A DNA stretch of 64,000 nucleotides from Geobacter sp. (GTDB taxonomy: Bacteria > Desulfobacterota > Desulfuromonadia > Geobacterales > Geobacteraceae): the NCBI GenBank assembly GCA_016177775.1, contig JACOUQ010000024.1:62001-126000 (forward strand). Reading direction: 5' to 3'. Under the pieces are notes generated by a model. It was not told where the DNA came from. It made no database searches and saw only the letters and a list, made by a program, of their open reading frames with translations. Positions 35,108 to 43,441 of the stretch are shown here, in pieces; position 1 is the stretch's first letter, and every line of letters begins with the position of its first letter. A program made the position numbers and the translations under genes.

Positions 35108-35638
35108 CTACTTTATCGGCACGTACTTGAACTTGTAATCCACCGAGAAGGGCTGGAACCACTTGCCAACGCCGGAAGACTTGTCGGTGTGACGGCCGAA
35201 ACCCTGCTTCGACGGGTCTTCGATGGTGTAGGTGACCTTGTAGTTACCCGGCCCCATCATCTTGATGTTGGCGCCGTAGTGGGGGCCGTCCTTGGCCACC
35301 ATCGGCATGAACTTCCCTTCCTTCTTCTCCTTGGTGTCGAGGTTCTCCAGCTTGTAGCTGACGGTCAGGTAGGGAACCCACTCGCCGGCGCCGAAGCCGT
35401 TCGGGTTCCCCTTGGTGGCGTGAATGTCCGCCTCCAGGTGGATGTCGGCCTGAGAGGCCGGCAGATCGGTGCCGCGCGGCTCCATGTCGATAGGCTTGAG
35501 ATAAACCGCCGCGATCTTCAGCTTGTTGATCACCTTCTCCTCGCCTGCCGGATACTCCTTCATCTTCTCGGCGTAGGCCATGGATGCGAAACCCGACAGC
35601 AGGCCAGCCATTGCTACAACTGCAAGCAACTTCTTCAT
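35108..35638 (-). CDS. Periplasmic iron-transport protein P19 (Tpd/FetP family)
   Basis: A 176-residue protein with a signal peptide (cleaved near AYA|EK). Family metal-binding segments are visible: DMEPRGTDLP, ADIHLEADIHAT, KDGPHYGAN and GFGRHTDKS, giving the conserved Met and His ligands. In Campylobacter and E. coli (FetP) the protein binds copper and iron and works with FTR1 (FetM). Its place between FTR1 and DUF2318 confirms the assignment. Confidence 0.95.
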   Translation of the reverse strand: MKKLLAVVAMAGLLSGFASMAYAEKMKEYPAGEEKVINKLKIAAVYLKPIDMEPRGTDLPASQADIHLEADIHATKGNPNGFGAGEWVPYLTVSYKLENLDTKEKKEGKFMPMVAKDGPHYGANIKMMGPGNYKVTYTIEDPSKQGFGRHTDKSSGVGKWFQPFSVDYKFKYVPIK

Positions 35639-35706
35639 GTACTTCCTCCTTTGTTGTTTCTCCGGGCTATGCCGGTTTGATCAAATTGTTAATTTCTTGA
35701 TTCAGC

Positions 35707-35763
35707 GTAGGGGCAAATCTTGTGTTTGCCCTGAACTTGGGCGATCACAAGGATCGCCCCTAC
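35707..35763. repeat. GTAGGGGC palindrome, family D copy 2
   Basis: GTAGGGGCAAATC... and GGGCGATCACAAGGATCGCCCCTAC, 57 bp, between FTR1 and P19. Confidence 0.75.
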
Positions 35764-35788
35764 CCCCCTCCCATCAAGGGAGGGGGGA

Positions 35789-37741
35789 CTATTGTCCCTT
35801 CGCAACACCTCCCCGCCGCCTCGTCATGACGACCAGTCCGACCACTGCCGCAAGCACGATAACAAGCTGCGGAACCAGGGTCTGCACGTAAGGATAGACG
35901 CCGATGAACTGTATGGTGGGCATCCATGAAATCAGGGAAGGTTGGAACATCTTACCTTCGATCAGCTCCATCACCCCCTGGCCGGCGAAGACAAACGCCA
36001 TGTAGTAGAGAAGCGCGCCGGTGCAGAGAAAGAACGGCCTGATGGGGAGCTTCACCGCGCCGTAGCGCATTGCCAGGTAGATGGCGACGAGAACGACGGA
36101 GCCGGCCACGAACCCTCCGGCCACCGCCGTAATCCCCGAGGCGGAGGCACCCGAACTGAGAGCCTGGTAGAAGAGGACCGTTTCCGCCCCCTCGCGGTAA
36201 ACCGCGAGGAATGCCGCGAACCAGAGGGCCTTCAGCGATTTGGAGGAAAGGGAATCCCCCACCTTGTCCTTGATGTACGACACCCACTTCTGCGCCTCCG
36301 CCTTGGAGATCAGCCAGTAGCTGACACTGAAGAGGACCCCCGAGGCGAGGAGCATGGTCCACCCTTCCATCGCCTCCTGGCTGGCAGCGGAGACCTTGAA
36401 GACCCACTTTACCAGGAGAGCGGTGATGAAGCTCAGGACCAGGGCGGCGATGCAGCCGTTGTAGATGACCTTCAGCTTGTCCTTGTGGCCGGTCTTCACC
36501 AGGTAGGCAATGATGGCGGTGATGATGAGTATCGCCTCGATCCCCTCGCGCAGGATGATCATGAGGGAGTAAAAGAAGAGCGCCATGGGGGAGTCGCTCC
36601 CCTTTCCGAGCATCTCCGCCCCTTTGTCGAAATCGGCCTTCATGGCGGCAAGTGTCTTATTGATCTCATCAACCGGCGCGCCACTCTTCATCTGGGCCAC
36701 GATCCGGCTGAAATGCCCCTCCAGCTTCGCCTTGAAGTTCGCGTCCCGCAAGCCGATCTTCGCTTCCATCCCGCTCGCCTCGAACACGTCGAAGTAGGCC
36801 TCCTGCACGAGAATGCCCGCCTCCATGGCGTCACCCTTTTCGTACACGGCGATTGCCTTGTCTATCTCGGCGAACAGGTCTGCATTGACCTTGGCCCAAT
36901 CCTTCGCAGGCGCTTCGTCCTTGGCAACCGCCTTGCCGGCGGCGGCGCCGTCCACGAGGGGAAGACCTGGGAGGTCCGACTGCAATCCCTTGACAAGAGC
37001 CGCAATCTGCCCCTCCACCTTCTCAGGCGCGTCCCCTTTGCCGATCATGGCCGCGATATCGGCAAAACCAGAATTGTTCTCGTAATCCTTCTGCTGCGAA
37101 ATATTGCGCCTGACAGAGGTTTCCAGGAGGGAGTTCTTGTAGTCGTCGAACTGGGTCTGGATGACAAGCTCGGCCGCCCCTTTTGTGTTCCCCTTTTTAT
37201 AAGCGTCCAAGGCCTTGGCGAGCCGGGCCTGGATGTTGTCGAAGGACTGCTGCCAGACCGACTCGATACCGGCAGCGGCACCATCCTCCGCGACCGGCTC
37301 CTTCGCCGGCGCATCACTCGCCTCGGCCACCAGCTCGGCCCCCCCTTCCAGCTCGGGAACCAGGGAGCGCAACTCGGCCATGAAGTCGTTGATCCTCTTT
37401 TCGATATCCGCAACCGGCGCTCTGGTCACGATCATCTTCCGGATCTCGATGAACTCTTCCTCCAACTCGGCGTTTTTCCGCGCGGAGATGTTGATCCGGA
37501 TCGGCCCCTCCAGGTTCTCGTAGACCTGGAAATAGGCCCCCTGGGCCTTGCGCTTGGCCTCCAGGATCTCCCCCTTCTTATAAAGGGCAAGCGCCTCCTT
37601 CAGAAACCCGCCGGTCTCCTCAATCATCCCCCGATAGTCGAGCTTGTGCTTGGCGGCCAGCGCGGGAGAACCCGCCACTGCCACAACCAAAACCAACAGC
37701 GCGATACCCAGGATTTTTTTCATGGCTCTTGACATATCCAT
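35789..37741 (-). CDS. FTR1-family iron permease with long periplasmic domain (FetM-like)
   Basis: A 650-residue protein. After a signal peptide, a ~370-residue periplasmic part is made of three related units, recognisable by YKKGEILEAKR, YKKGNTKGAAE and YEKGDAMEAGI. Seven membrane helices follow, with the FTR1 REXXE motifs REGIE and REGAE that bind Fe3+. FTR1 permeases take up iron, normally with an oxidase or P19. Upstream, after the porin gene, a terminator-like hairpin (37761-37797) suggests partial read-through. Confidence 0.94.
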   Translation of the reverse strand: MDMSRAMKKILGIALLVLVVAVAGSPALAAKHKLDYRGMIEETGGFLKEALALYKKGEILEAKRKAQGAYFQVYENLEGPIRINISARKNAELEEEFIEIRKMIVTRAPVADIEKRINDFMAELRSLVPELEGGAELVAEASDAPAKEPVAEDGAAAGIESVWQQSFDNIQARLAKALDAYKKGNTKGAAELVIQTQFDDYKNSLLETSVRRNISQQKDYENNSGFADIAAMIGKGDAPEKVEGQIAALVKGLQSDLPGLPLVDGAAAGKAVAKDEAPAKDWAKVNADLFAEIDKAIAVYEKGDAMEAGILVQEAYFDVFEASGMEAKIGLRDANFKAKLEGHFSRIVAQMKSGAPVDEINKTLAAMKADFDKGAEMLGKGSDSPMALFFYSLMIILREGIEAILIITAIIAYLVKTGHKDKLKVIYNGCIAALVLSFITALLVKWVFKVSAASQEAMEGWTMLLASGVLFSVSYWLISKAEAQKWVSYIKDKVGDSLSSKSLKALWFAAFLAVYREGAETVLFYQALSSGASASGITAVAGGFVAGSVVLVAIYLAMRYGAVKLPIRPFFLCTGALLYYMAFVFAGQGVMELIEGKMFQPSLISWMPTIQFIGVYPYVQTLVPQLVIVLAAVVGLVVMTRRRGGVAKGQ

Positions 37742-37760
37742 CCTCTTTCAAATGGCGCTT

Positions 37761-37797
37761 AAAAGAGGGGGCGCGGAGAACCGCACCCCCCTTCCTT
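37761..37797 (-). terminator. Terminator-like hairpin between porin and FTR1 genes
   Basis: GGGGGTGCGG/CCGCGCCCCC stem with TTCT loop, followed by TCTTTT on the minus strand. Within a predicted operon it may attenuate rather than stop transcription. Confidence 0.6.
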
Positions 37798-37805
37798 CTC
37801 ACATC

Positions 37806-39203
37806 CTAGAAGCTGATCTGCGAACGGAGGCCGAGGGCGACCACATTGTCGGCGTCACGGTTTCCGAGCGGGTTGATCAGGTACTGGACCACCGGGGTAA
37901 CGGCGATCTGGTCGTTGACCTGCACCTTGTAGTACGCTTCGGCAAGTTTCTCCTGGGTGGATGCGCCGACAGCCTCGATCTGGCCGTAGGCAAAACCGAA
38001 CACGTCGTCCTTGCGCTCCGGAACAAGGCCGCAAAGCTGTCCGCCAACGCTCCATGCCTTCCTGGTCAGGTAGACGTCCTTGTCACGCTGGCCGTAACGG
38101 GCGAACAGGGCCAGCTTGTCGGTGATCTGCTGGTCGAGGCTGGCGCCGAAGCCGATGGCGTTTTTCTGTGCGAGTTTGGCTTCGCCGTCGGCAACGGTCC
38201 CGTCCACGCTGGCGTAAACACGGTAGTTACCCTCCAGCTCGCCCATCTTGATATTGTAGTCGAGCTCGGCGATGCCGTAACCATGGTCGAAAACATCGGA
38301 GGTGTCGGTATCGCCGCTGCCGTAACCAAGCCCCAGGGTAAGAGGCTCGGCGAGCTTGGCCTGGAGCCTTACGCCAGGGCCGTTGCCGGGTGCGCCGAGG
38401 ATGGCGGAGTTGACGAAAGCGCCGGACAGGAACTGGGCGTTCTCGTCATTGGCCACGGCGTTGGCGTCAAAATAGTTAGTCAGGTCGATCTTCCCTGCGG
38501 TCAGAAGCAGGCGGTCATTCAACGCCGCATGCTCCACCCACGCCTCACGGAAGCGGACCGTGTCGTTGGTGCTGCCGGCAACGGCATTCAGCCCCGAAAA
38601 GCTGGAAACAACGGAATCGATACCGTCACCGCCGGTGGCCTCCACATCGATCACCGCGATAGTGTTCTCCCCCACTTTGAAGCTGAACACCAGGTCACCA
38701 CGACCGACCACTTCGGCCTGGTCCTCCGGTTCATTGCCGATGGACTGCTGCAGCACGCCCACCAAGCCGCCGGAGAGGGAGATATTCTTGGTAATGGCGG
38801 TCAGCCTGGTACCAAGCTCTTCCCTCCGCTGCTGGAAGGTGCGGGTACGGGTCAGGAGCATCTCGCCGCGAAGCTCGTCCTGGAGTTCGGCTACGAGCAC
38901 CAGGTCTTCCTTGTCGACCGCGGCAGGCCCTTCCTTCACCACCTTGTCCGCCATCTTCTCGGTCAGCAGTTCGATTGCCGCCGCCACGTCAATACGGGTG
39001 CAGGTAATCTTCCCCTCCTCAAAATCCTTGGAGAAAAGCCCCTCCACCTTGTACTTGTTCCCCAGGCGCATGATCTCCTGGCAGGCCTTGTGCTTGGCCT
39101 CCACTTTTTCCGGGATCACCAGGTCAGGGTGCAGGGCAAGGGCGAATTGCGGCGCCATGAGTGAGAGCGCCAGGGTCAAACCAGCCAACTTCTTCTTAAG
39201 CAT
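37806..39203 (-). CDS. OprB-like porin with N-terminal SLH-like region
   Basis: A 465-residue outer-membrane barrel with signal peptide, an N-terminal ~70-residue helical section (KHKACQEIMRLGNKY, like the SLH-type anchor of carbohydrate-selective porins), a coiled coil (residues ~120-150) and a barrel ending in a strong C-terminal strand (GLRSQISF). It overlaps the DUF2325 gene by 8 nt. In this setting it may admit iron complexes. Confidence 0.87.
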   Translation of the reverse strand: MLKKKLAGLTLALSLMAPQFALALHPDLVIPEKVEAKHKACQEIMRLGNKYKVEGLFSKDFEEGKITCTRIDVAAAIELLTEKMADKVVKEGPAAVDKEDLVLVAELQDELRGEMLLTRTRTFQQRREELGTRLTAITKNISLSGGLVGVLQQSIGNEPEDQAEVVGRGDLVFSFKVGENTIAVIDVEATGGDGIDSVVSSFSGLNAVAGSTNDTVRFREAWVEHAALNDRLLLTAGKIDLTNYFDANAVANDENAQFLSGAFVNSAILGAPGNGPGVRLQAKLAEPLTLGLGYGSGDTDTSDVFDHGYGIAELDYNIKMGELEGNYRVYASVDGTVADGEAKLAQKNAIGFGASLDQQITDKLALFARYGQRDKDVYLTRKAWSVGGQLCGLVPERKDDVFGFAYGQIEAVGASTQEKLAEAYYKVQVNDQIAVTPVVQYLINPLGNRDADNVVALGLRSQISF

Positions 39204-39504
39204 CTTTCTTCCCTCCGTTTTTAATGATCGTGAGGCAGCCGAGGCAGTCCCTGAGCGTGCAGACCCCGCATGCGTGGTGCATGAAGACCGGGATATCGTT
39301 CGCTCGGGCCGCGCTCATCGCCTCCTTCTTGACGCGATGCGACACCTTGTTGGTGAAGATCACCATTGCATCGACATTTTTAAGTTTCGGGCCGATATTT
39401 CCATGCGACCTGGTGAATACCTTCAGGTCGATGCCGCATTTCCCGGCCTCCTCCAGATAGTGCTTCTCAAGCCTGTCCATCCCACCGATCAGTGCGACGC
39501 ACAT
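39196..39504 (-). CDS. DUF2325 protein, cysteine-rich, iron-regulated
   Basis: A 102-residue protein of the DUF2325 type: N-terminal VALIGGMDRLEKHY Rossmann-like start, FTRSHGNIGPKL, FTNKVSH and a C-terminal cysteine cluster HACGVCTLRDCLGC. It overlaps the porin start by 8 nt. Two Fur-box-like sites lie upstream. The protein is found with iron genes in anaerobes; its function is unknown to me. Confidence 0.88.
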   Translation of the reverse strand: MCVALIGGMDRLEKHYLEEAGKCGIDLKVFTRSHGNIGPKLKNVDAMVIFTNKVSHRVKKEAMSAARANDIPVFMHHACGVCTLRDCLGCLTIIKNGGKKDA

Positions 39505-39521
39505 ACGGCCTCCTATGTATA

Positions 39522-39538
39522 ATGAAAATCATTTTCAT
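39522..39538. promoter_or_regulatory. Fur box (near-perfect palindrome)
   Basis: ATGAAAATCATTTTCAT, 17 bp, 8-bp arms around a single central base, 18 nt before the DUF2325 ATG. Confidence 0.85.
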
Positions 39539-39652
39539 GTTTTACGCAAAAGCTAGCAACAAACTTCTATTGAAATCAACAGGTAAGCCGGCATTGGCAT
39601 TGCTTAATGACTTACTGGGAGCCCCTCCACGAGGCAGGCAACAACTTCATTG

Positions 39653-39700
39653 AATTTGAAAATGTATATCACTTTTAAATGAAGCAGAACCGATTGTCAA
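39653..39700 (-). promoter_or_regulatory. Fur-controlled promoter upstream of DUF2325
   Basis: TTGACA (39700-39695), 17-bp spacer, TAAAAG (39677-39672), with TTGAAAATGTATATCACTTT overlapping the -10, on the minus strand. The expected transcript has a leader of about 160 nt that includes the second Fur box. It overlaps the 3' end of the 95-residue gene. Confidence 0.65.
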
Positions 39701-39962
39701 GAAATATTTTTTCACTCAGTGCCTGACGCTCGACACCCTTCGCTTCCAGAGCCGTGCCGGAGATGTTGTCGAATACCTCCGCTGTGCCGTGGGCCTTTTT
39801 AATGGCCGGGCCATAGCTCGCCAACTCCACGAGCTTCCCGTCGTCCCTTCCCCTCCAGATCTCCACCGATTTTATTTCCTCAACAGCCGGGGCACTTACG
39901 CGCTCGTTTGCATAAATGTTGACCCCTGTCAGTATCAGCACCAGCAGCATCAGCTTTCTCAT
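39675..39962 (-). CDS. Small exported protein of unknown function
   Basis: A 95-residue product with a signal peptide (MRKLMLLVLILTGVNIYA) and a mature part containing KSVEIWRGRDDGKLVELASYG. The ribosome site AAAGGAG is 6 nt before the ATG. Its 3' end runs into the promoter of the downstream DUF2325 gene, and the last residues (RFCFI) may be accidental extensions. It follows the 48-residue Cys peptide by 31 nt. No family recognised. Confidence 0.65.
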   Translation of the reverse strand: MRKLMLLVLILTGVNIYANERVSAPAVEEIKSVEIWRGRDDGKLVELASYGPAIKKAHGTAEVFDNISGTALEAKGVERQALSEKIFLDNRFCFI

Positions 39963-39993
39963 CCTCGACTCCTTTCCAAGAAGTTACCCCAAC

Positions 39994-40140
39994 TCACCGA
40001 CCCATCGCCGCGCCCCCGCACAGGGCCGCCCCCTCGCAACCGGCGCACAATGCCGGAATGCATTTCTCCTTCGGCGTCTCCATCACTTCCTCCCATGTAC
40101 TGCGTGTTGCCTCGCCTTGATTCATCGGGTTCGTGCCCAT
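39994..40140 (-). CDS. 48-residue Cys-rich peptide of the iron regulon
   Basis: Too short for routine ORF calling. The ATG at 40140 is preceded by an excellent AGGAGG, 5 nt away. The 48-residue product ends with KCIPALCAGCEGAALCGGAAM, four cysteines in the last 25 residues spaced like a metal or cluster site. It sits between hemP and the 95-residue exported-protein gene. It has no signal peptide and no known family that I recognise. Confidence 0.7.
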   Translation of the reverse strand: MGTNPMNQGEATRSTWEEVMETPKEKCIPALCAGCEGAALCGGAAMGR

Positions 40141-40308
40141 GCAGGCCTCCTTTTGCCATGGCTTTCATTTTCGTTTGTTTGACCACGACTGAAGCAATGT
40201 CGCGGAAGATTGAAACTAATCGGCTTCTTGATTATTGATGGCTGGCTGCCTATTGCCGGAGGGGCAAATGGTGGCTGGCTGGACCCATGTGCGGGCTGTT
40301 TTGAGTGA

Positions 40309-40491
40309 TTATTTGGTGAGAATGAGCTTTCCCTTGCTGGTAACCCGGAGCCGGTACTGTTCGCCGGCGTGCAGGATGATCAGCTCACGGGAATCGCCCA
40401 GCAATTCGTCCACGGTTATGAAAGGCCGCGGTGCGGTCAATCGGCTGGGGAACGTGACCATTGAATCGCAATCCAGAGACTGCGCTGACAT
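40309..40491 (-). CDS. hemP: Hemin uptake protein HemP-like
   Basis: The ATG at 40491 (GGAGG 4 nt upstream) is preferred over an earlier start at 40527. The 60-residue product has the whole HemP core: ITVDELLGDSRELIILHAGEQYRLRVTSKGKLILTK. HemP/HmuP proteins are small Fur-responsive activators of haem uptake genes. No haem receptor or haem ABC transporter is in the window, so its target is elsewhere or different. A Fur box lies just upstream. Confidence 0.88.
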   Translation of the reverse strand: MSAQSLDCDSMVTFPSRLTAPRPFITVDELLGDSRELIILHAGEQYRLRVTSKGKLILTK

Positions 40492-40521
40492 GGGACCTCC
40501 TTTTTGACAAATTTCAGTCGG

Positions 40522-40541
40522 AAACAATTTTCATTTTCAAT
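40522..40541 (-). promoter_or_regulatory. Fur box upstream of hemP
   Basis: TTGAAAATGAAAATTGTTTC on the minus strand; a repeated GAAAAT pattern typical of Fur sites, lying between the DUF3793 stop and the hemP start. Confidence 0.7.
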
Positions 40542-40547
40542 ACAGCA

Positions 40548-41231
40548 TCACGAGAACGCAACCTGCAATCTCGCGCCCTCCCCCAGACATTCGAACGGAG
40601 AGGCACAACAGTTCAGGCGCTCCGCCATCCGCTTGCGGCAGCAGCGGAATGTTTCCGCCAGGCGGAGGCTTTCCCGGGGATCGCCGTAGATCTTCCACGG
40701 CCCCTGACAGGTAAAGGGGATATGGACCCACCCCATGAAGCCGGCCACGTCCTTGAGAGGATACCCGAGAAAAACCCCTATCTCGTGGGGGAACTCCCCG
40801 CCGGAAAAGCGCGAGGCAAGCTCGTTCAACGCACTTTCCGGGGCCGTAAAATCAGCGTATCCGGCCCGCTTCAGCACGGCCGCTGCGTTCGGCTTCCGCA
40901 GAAGCCCCTCCAGGGCCGATGGTGAGTAGAGAAGGAGCAGCACCGAATCCCCCCGATCCACCAGCTCGCGGGCCGCAAGCCCGCTTCCCGCCAGGACCGC
41001 GCCCCCCCATTTTTTCCAGAGATCGTACAGGTTCTGTCCGCAGTTGCGCCGGCGGTTGGCCACGGCGACAAGGTTCGCGGGCTTTGCCCCGTCGAGCACC
41101 TCGGCGGCTTCCAGCGCCAGGAAGGAGGCAAGACATTCGCGTGGGTCGCTGAACCTGTCCGCCACCTCGCTCCAGATGGGGCGATGACATGTCAGGGATT
41201 TTGTCGCATTAGCGCTCGGCATCATTGCCAT
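40548..41231 (-). CDS. DUF3793-family protein
   Basis: A 227-residue protein beginning near GGAGG. It contains RRRNCGQNLYDLW, LLLLYSPSALEGLLRKP and a late FPHEIGVFLGYPLKDVAGFMG, with ECLGEG at its end, all matching the DUF3793 family found in iron-regulated loci of anaerobes. Eight or so cysteines are scattered. Function unknown. Upstream is a TTGACA/TAAAAA promoter with a Fur-like site; downstream is hemP. Confidence 0.88.
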   Translation of the reverse strand: MAMMPSANATKSLTCHRPIWSEVADRFSDPRECLASFLALEAAEVLDGAKPANLVAVANRRRNCGQNLYDLWKKWGGAVLAGSGLAARELVDRGDSVLLLLYSPSALEGLLRKPNAAAVLKRAGYADFTAPESALNELASRFSGGEFPHEIGVFLGYPLKDVAGFMGWVHIPFTCQGPWKIYGDPRESLRLAETFRCCRKRMAERLNCCASPFECLGEGARLQVAFS

Positions 41232-41281
41232 GATTTGCCTCCTTCGATCCTGCCTGAGTCAAGAGAAACGGTATTGATGAT

Positions 41282-41327
41282 ATTGAAAGTTGTTTTCGTT
41301 TTTACCGGAAAGCGCCGCGCATGTCAA
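41282..41327 (-). promoter_or_regulatory. Fur-controlled promoter of DUF3793/hemP
   Basis: TTGACA (41327-41322), 17-bp spacer, TAAAAA (41304-41299), overlapping ATTGAAAGTTGTTTTCGTT on the plus strand. Confidence 0.65.
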
Positions 41328-41337
41328 GAAAATAGTC

Positions 41338-41500
41338 GAGTAGCGCCAACATCTTCTACAACAGCAACAAACTGTTCCCTCTCCAAGGGTTAGGGTGAGG
41401 GGGAAATGATCGATTGAATCAAACTGCTACCCCCTCATCCGGCCTTCGGCCACCTTCTCCCTTCAGGGAGAAGGGTTCAGCGGAAGATTAGTCCTTCTGA
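41338..41500. mobile_element. MITE-like element, family B copy 3 (decayed)
   Basis: The core GGCCTTCGGCC and the right half match other copies, but the left half has lost the CTCCCTGAGGGAGA hairpin (reads CTCTCCAAGGG) and the terminal repeats are weak. Confidence 0.75.
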
Positions 41501-41518
41501 GTAACTTCAAATTCCTCG

Positions 41519-41612
41519 ACCACCCCCCACCCCTTTAGGCCCTTTGGGTCCTCCTAACCAAGGAGGGGGAGTTTTTTGCTCCCCTCCTATTTTAGGAGGG
41601 GCTGGGGGTGGT
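41519..41612. repeat. Palindromic repeat, family C copy 2
   Basis: Inverted arms ACCACCCCC... and ...GGGGGTGGT with an inner GGAGGGG/CCCCTCC pair. The stretch 41500-41675 otherwise holds nothing coding. Confidence 0.7.
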
Positions 41613-41676
41613 AAGCTTTGCGAAGTCACTCTTCATTAAAACGCTGCCAAGTCAGCGTGGATTGCTAATCTGCAGG

Positions 41677-41711
41677 AAAAAAGCCGGGGCACGTATATCC
41701 CCGGCTGCTTT
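41677..41711 (-). terminator. Intrinsic terminator after the di-haem peroxidase-like gene
   Basis: GCCGGGG/CCCCGGC stem, then TTTTTT on the minus strand, about 30 nt after the stop. Confidence 0.85.
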
Positions 41712-41741
41712 GCGTCCCGGCCTTGACGTTGTCACACCCTG

Positions 41742-43148
41742 CTAAAGCTGCCGCATGAACGCCACCAAATCCCTCTTTTCCAGCTCCGTGAGTCCGAGTC
41801 CGAGAACCAGGTTGAAAAACTCCACTGTATCCTCCAGAGTCAGCAGCCTGCCGTCGTGGAGGTAGGTGGGCGAGTCCTTGATGCCGCGCAGGGGGAAGGT
41901 CTTGATCGGGCCGTCGGCGGAAGCCATTCTGCCGTTGACCATGCGGGGCTCGAAAAACCGCTCCACCCGCAGGTTGTGCATGCTATTGTCCGTGTAATAC
42001 GGGGCCGGATGGCAGGTGCCGCAGCGGGCCTTCCCGAAGAAGAGCTTCTGCCCCTGCGTTTCGGATTCGGTAGCCTTAGCGGGGTCGAGCATGCCGTCAA
42101 TGCCGAGGTTGGGGGCCGGCGGGAAATCAAGAAGCTCCTGAAACTCGGCCATGAAATGGACCTGGCTCCCCCGCTCCAGGATGTTGATTCCCTTCTTGGT
42201 GGCGATGACCGGGTCACCATCGAAGTATGCCGCCCGCTGCTCGAACTCGGTGAAATCCTCGACGCTCTTCATCACCCGCTGCGACCCGAAGAGCCGCTGG
42301 ATATTCACCCCCCGCAGACTGGGTGTGTCGATCCGGTGGCGAAACTCCTGGGGGCGCACATCCCCGGCGAGGTGGGTGGCGGAGTCGGTATGCCCGTTGG
42401 CATGACAGTCTAGACAGGCGACCCCCCTGCTCGGCTGCTCGGAGCGGCGGTCAGCGGTCTGGTTGAACTGCTGCTGCGGGAAGGGTGTCACCAGGAGCCG
42501 CAACCCCTCCAGCTGCTTGGGGTTCAGGATGCCGTTGAACAGCTCGTAGAAGTTGTTGATGGTCACCAGCTTTCCCTTGGAAACGTCGCCCAGGTCAGGG
42601 CGCGTGGTCAGGAAGATCGGCGCCGGGAACTCGGGCAACAGGTGGTCGGGGAGGTCGAAGTCCAGGTCGAAGCGGGTGAGGTCACGCGCCTCCTGCTTTT
42701 TGATCTCGTCTATGGCGAATTTGGGGAAAGTCATCCCCCCCTGCGGGTGGTTCGGGTGGGGCAGGGGATAGAAGCCGGCGGGGAAGAGGTCCTTCTGGCG
42801 GATTTCAGCGGGGGTCATCTGGGCCAGCTTCTCCCAGGTCATCCCTTTGGGGAGCTTGACCCTGATCCCTTCCTGGACCGGCTTCCCCCGTGACATCGTT
42901 ATCCCCTTGGCCGGATGGTTCCCCAGATCGTACCGCTCATTGAGGAGTTCCATCTGCCGCTTCATCACCTTCGACTTCTCACCCTTCATGCGGGCCATGA
43001 CGGCCGGGAACTCCTCCTCGATCACCGGGGCATAGCTTGAACTCTTCTTCCCCTCCTCCTGGGCGGATACCATGCCGATACCCGCGAGCAGCCCGGCGAC
43101 GATCGTTGACAACAAACCCTTGACCAGCTTCGATCTTCCGCTTCCCAT
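41742..43148 (-). CDS. Di-haem cytochrome c peroxidase-like protein
   Basis: A 468-residue protein with signal peptide and two haem-c sites: CLDCH around residue 250 and CGTCH around residue 375. The region around GRRxEQPSRGVACLDCHANGHT and the final SPTYLHDGRLLTLEDTVEFFN, with TELEKRDLVAFM, are landmarks of the CcpA/MauG-like family. It has an unusually long N-terminal part (about 230 residues). It may reduce H2O2 or act as an oxidase in the periplasm. Monocistronic, with a terminator. Confidence 0.9.
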   Translation of the reverse strand: MGSGRSKLVKGLLSTIVAGLLAGIGMVSAQEEGKKSSSYAPVIEEEFPAVMARMKGEKSKVMKRQMELLNERYDLGNHPAKGITMSRGKPVQEGIRVKLPKGMTWEKLAQMTPAEIRQKDLFPAGFYPLPHPNHPQGGMTFPKFAIDEIKKQEARDLTRFDLDFDLPDHLLPEFPAPIFLTTRPDLGDVSKGKLVTINNFYELFNGILNPKQLEGLRLLVTPFPQQQFNQTADRRSEQPSRGVACLDCHANGHTDSATHLAGDVRPQEFRHRIDTPSLRGVNIQRLFGSQRVMKSVEDFTEFEQRAAYFDGDPVIATKKGINILERGSQVHFMAEFQELLDFPPAPNLGIDGMLDPAKATESETQGQKLFFGKARCGTCHPAPYYTDNSMHNLRVERFFEPRMVNGRMASADGPIKTFPLRGIKDSPTYLHDGRLLTLEDTVEFFNLVLGLGLTELEKRDLVAFMRQL

Positions 43149-43255
43149 GGTACACCCCTTTCACGCACTTGGAATGTTTACCAGTTTTAATTTACATCGT
43201 TTATGCGGATTGTCAAAAAGAGGGTTTCTGGTTATTTGTATTGATTTATCGATTA

Positions 43256-43362
43256 TCCCCCCTCCCTTGACGGGAGGGGGCGAGGGGGAGGGTGAAGCTG
43301 CAAACGACACAATAATGTCACTTTCACCCCCACCCTAACCCTCCCCCGTCAAGGGGGAGGGA
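43256..43362. repeat. Palindromic repeat, family C copy 3
   Basis: CCCCCTCCCTTGACGGGAGGGGG on the left and CCCTCCCCCGTCAAGGGGGAGGG on the right, each itself nearly palindromic, with an AACGACACAATAATGTCAC interior. The remaining bases of the 43149-43441 gap show no gene. Confidence 0.75.
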
Positions 43363-43441
43363 ATTAGAAGCCCTTATTGGGGTTAAGTGGATAACCAGGA
43401 AATAGTTTGGGAAGAAAAGGGCAAGGGGAAAGATGCAATGT

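Noticed and set aside
35942-37732. A 596-codon plus-strand ORF over FTR1
   Set aside because: High-GC shadow frame; no recognisable motifs, while the minus strand has REXXE motifs and repeats.
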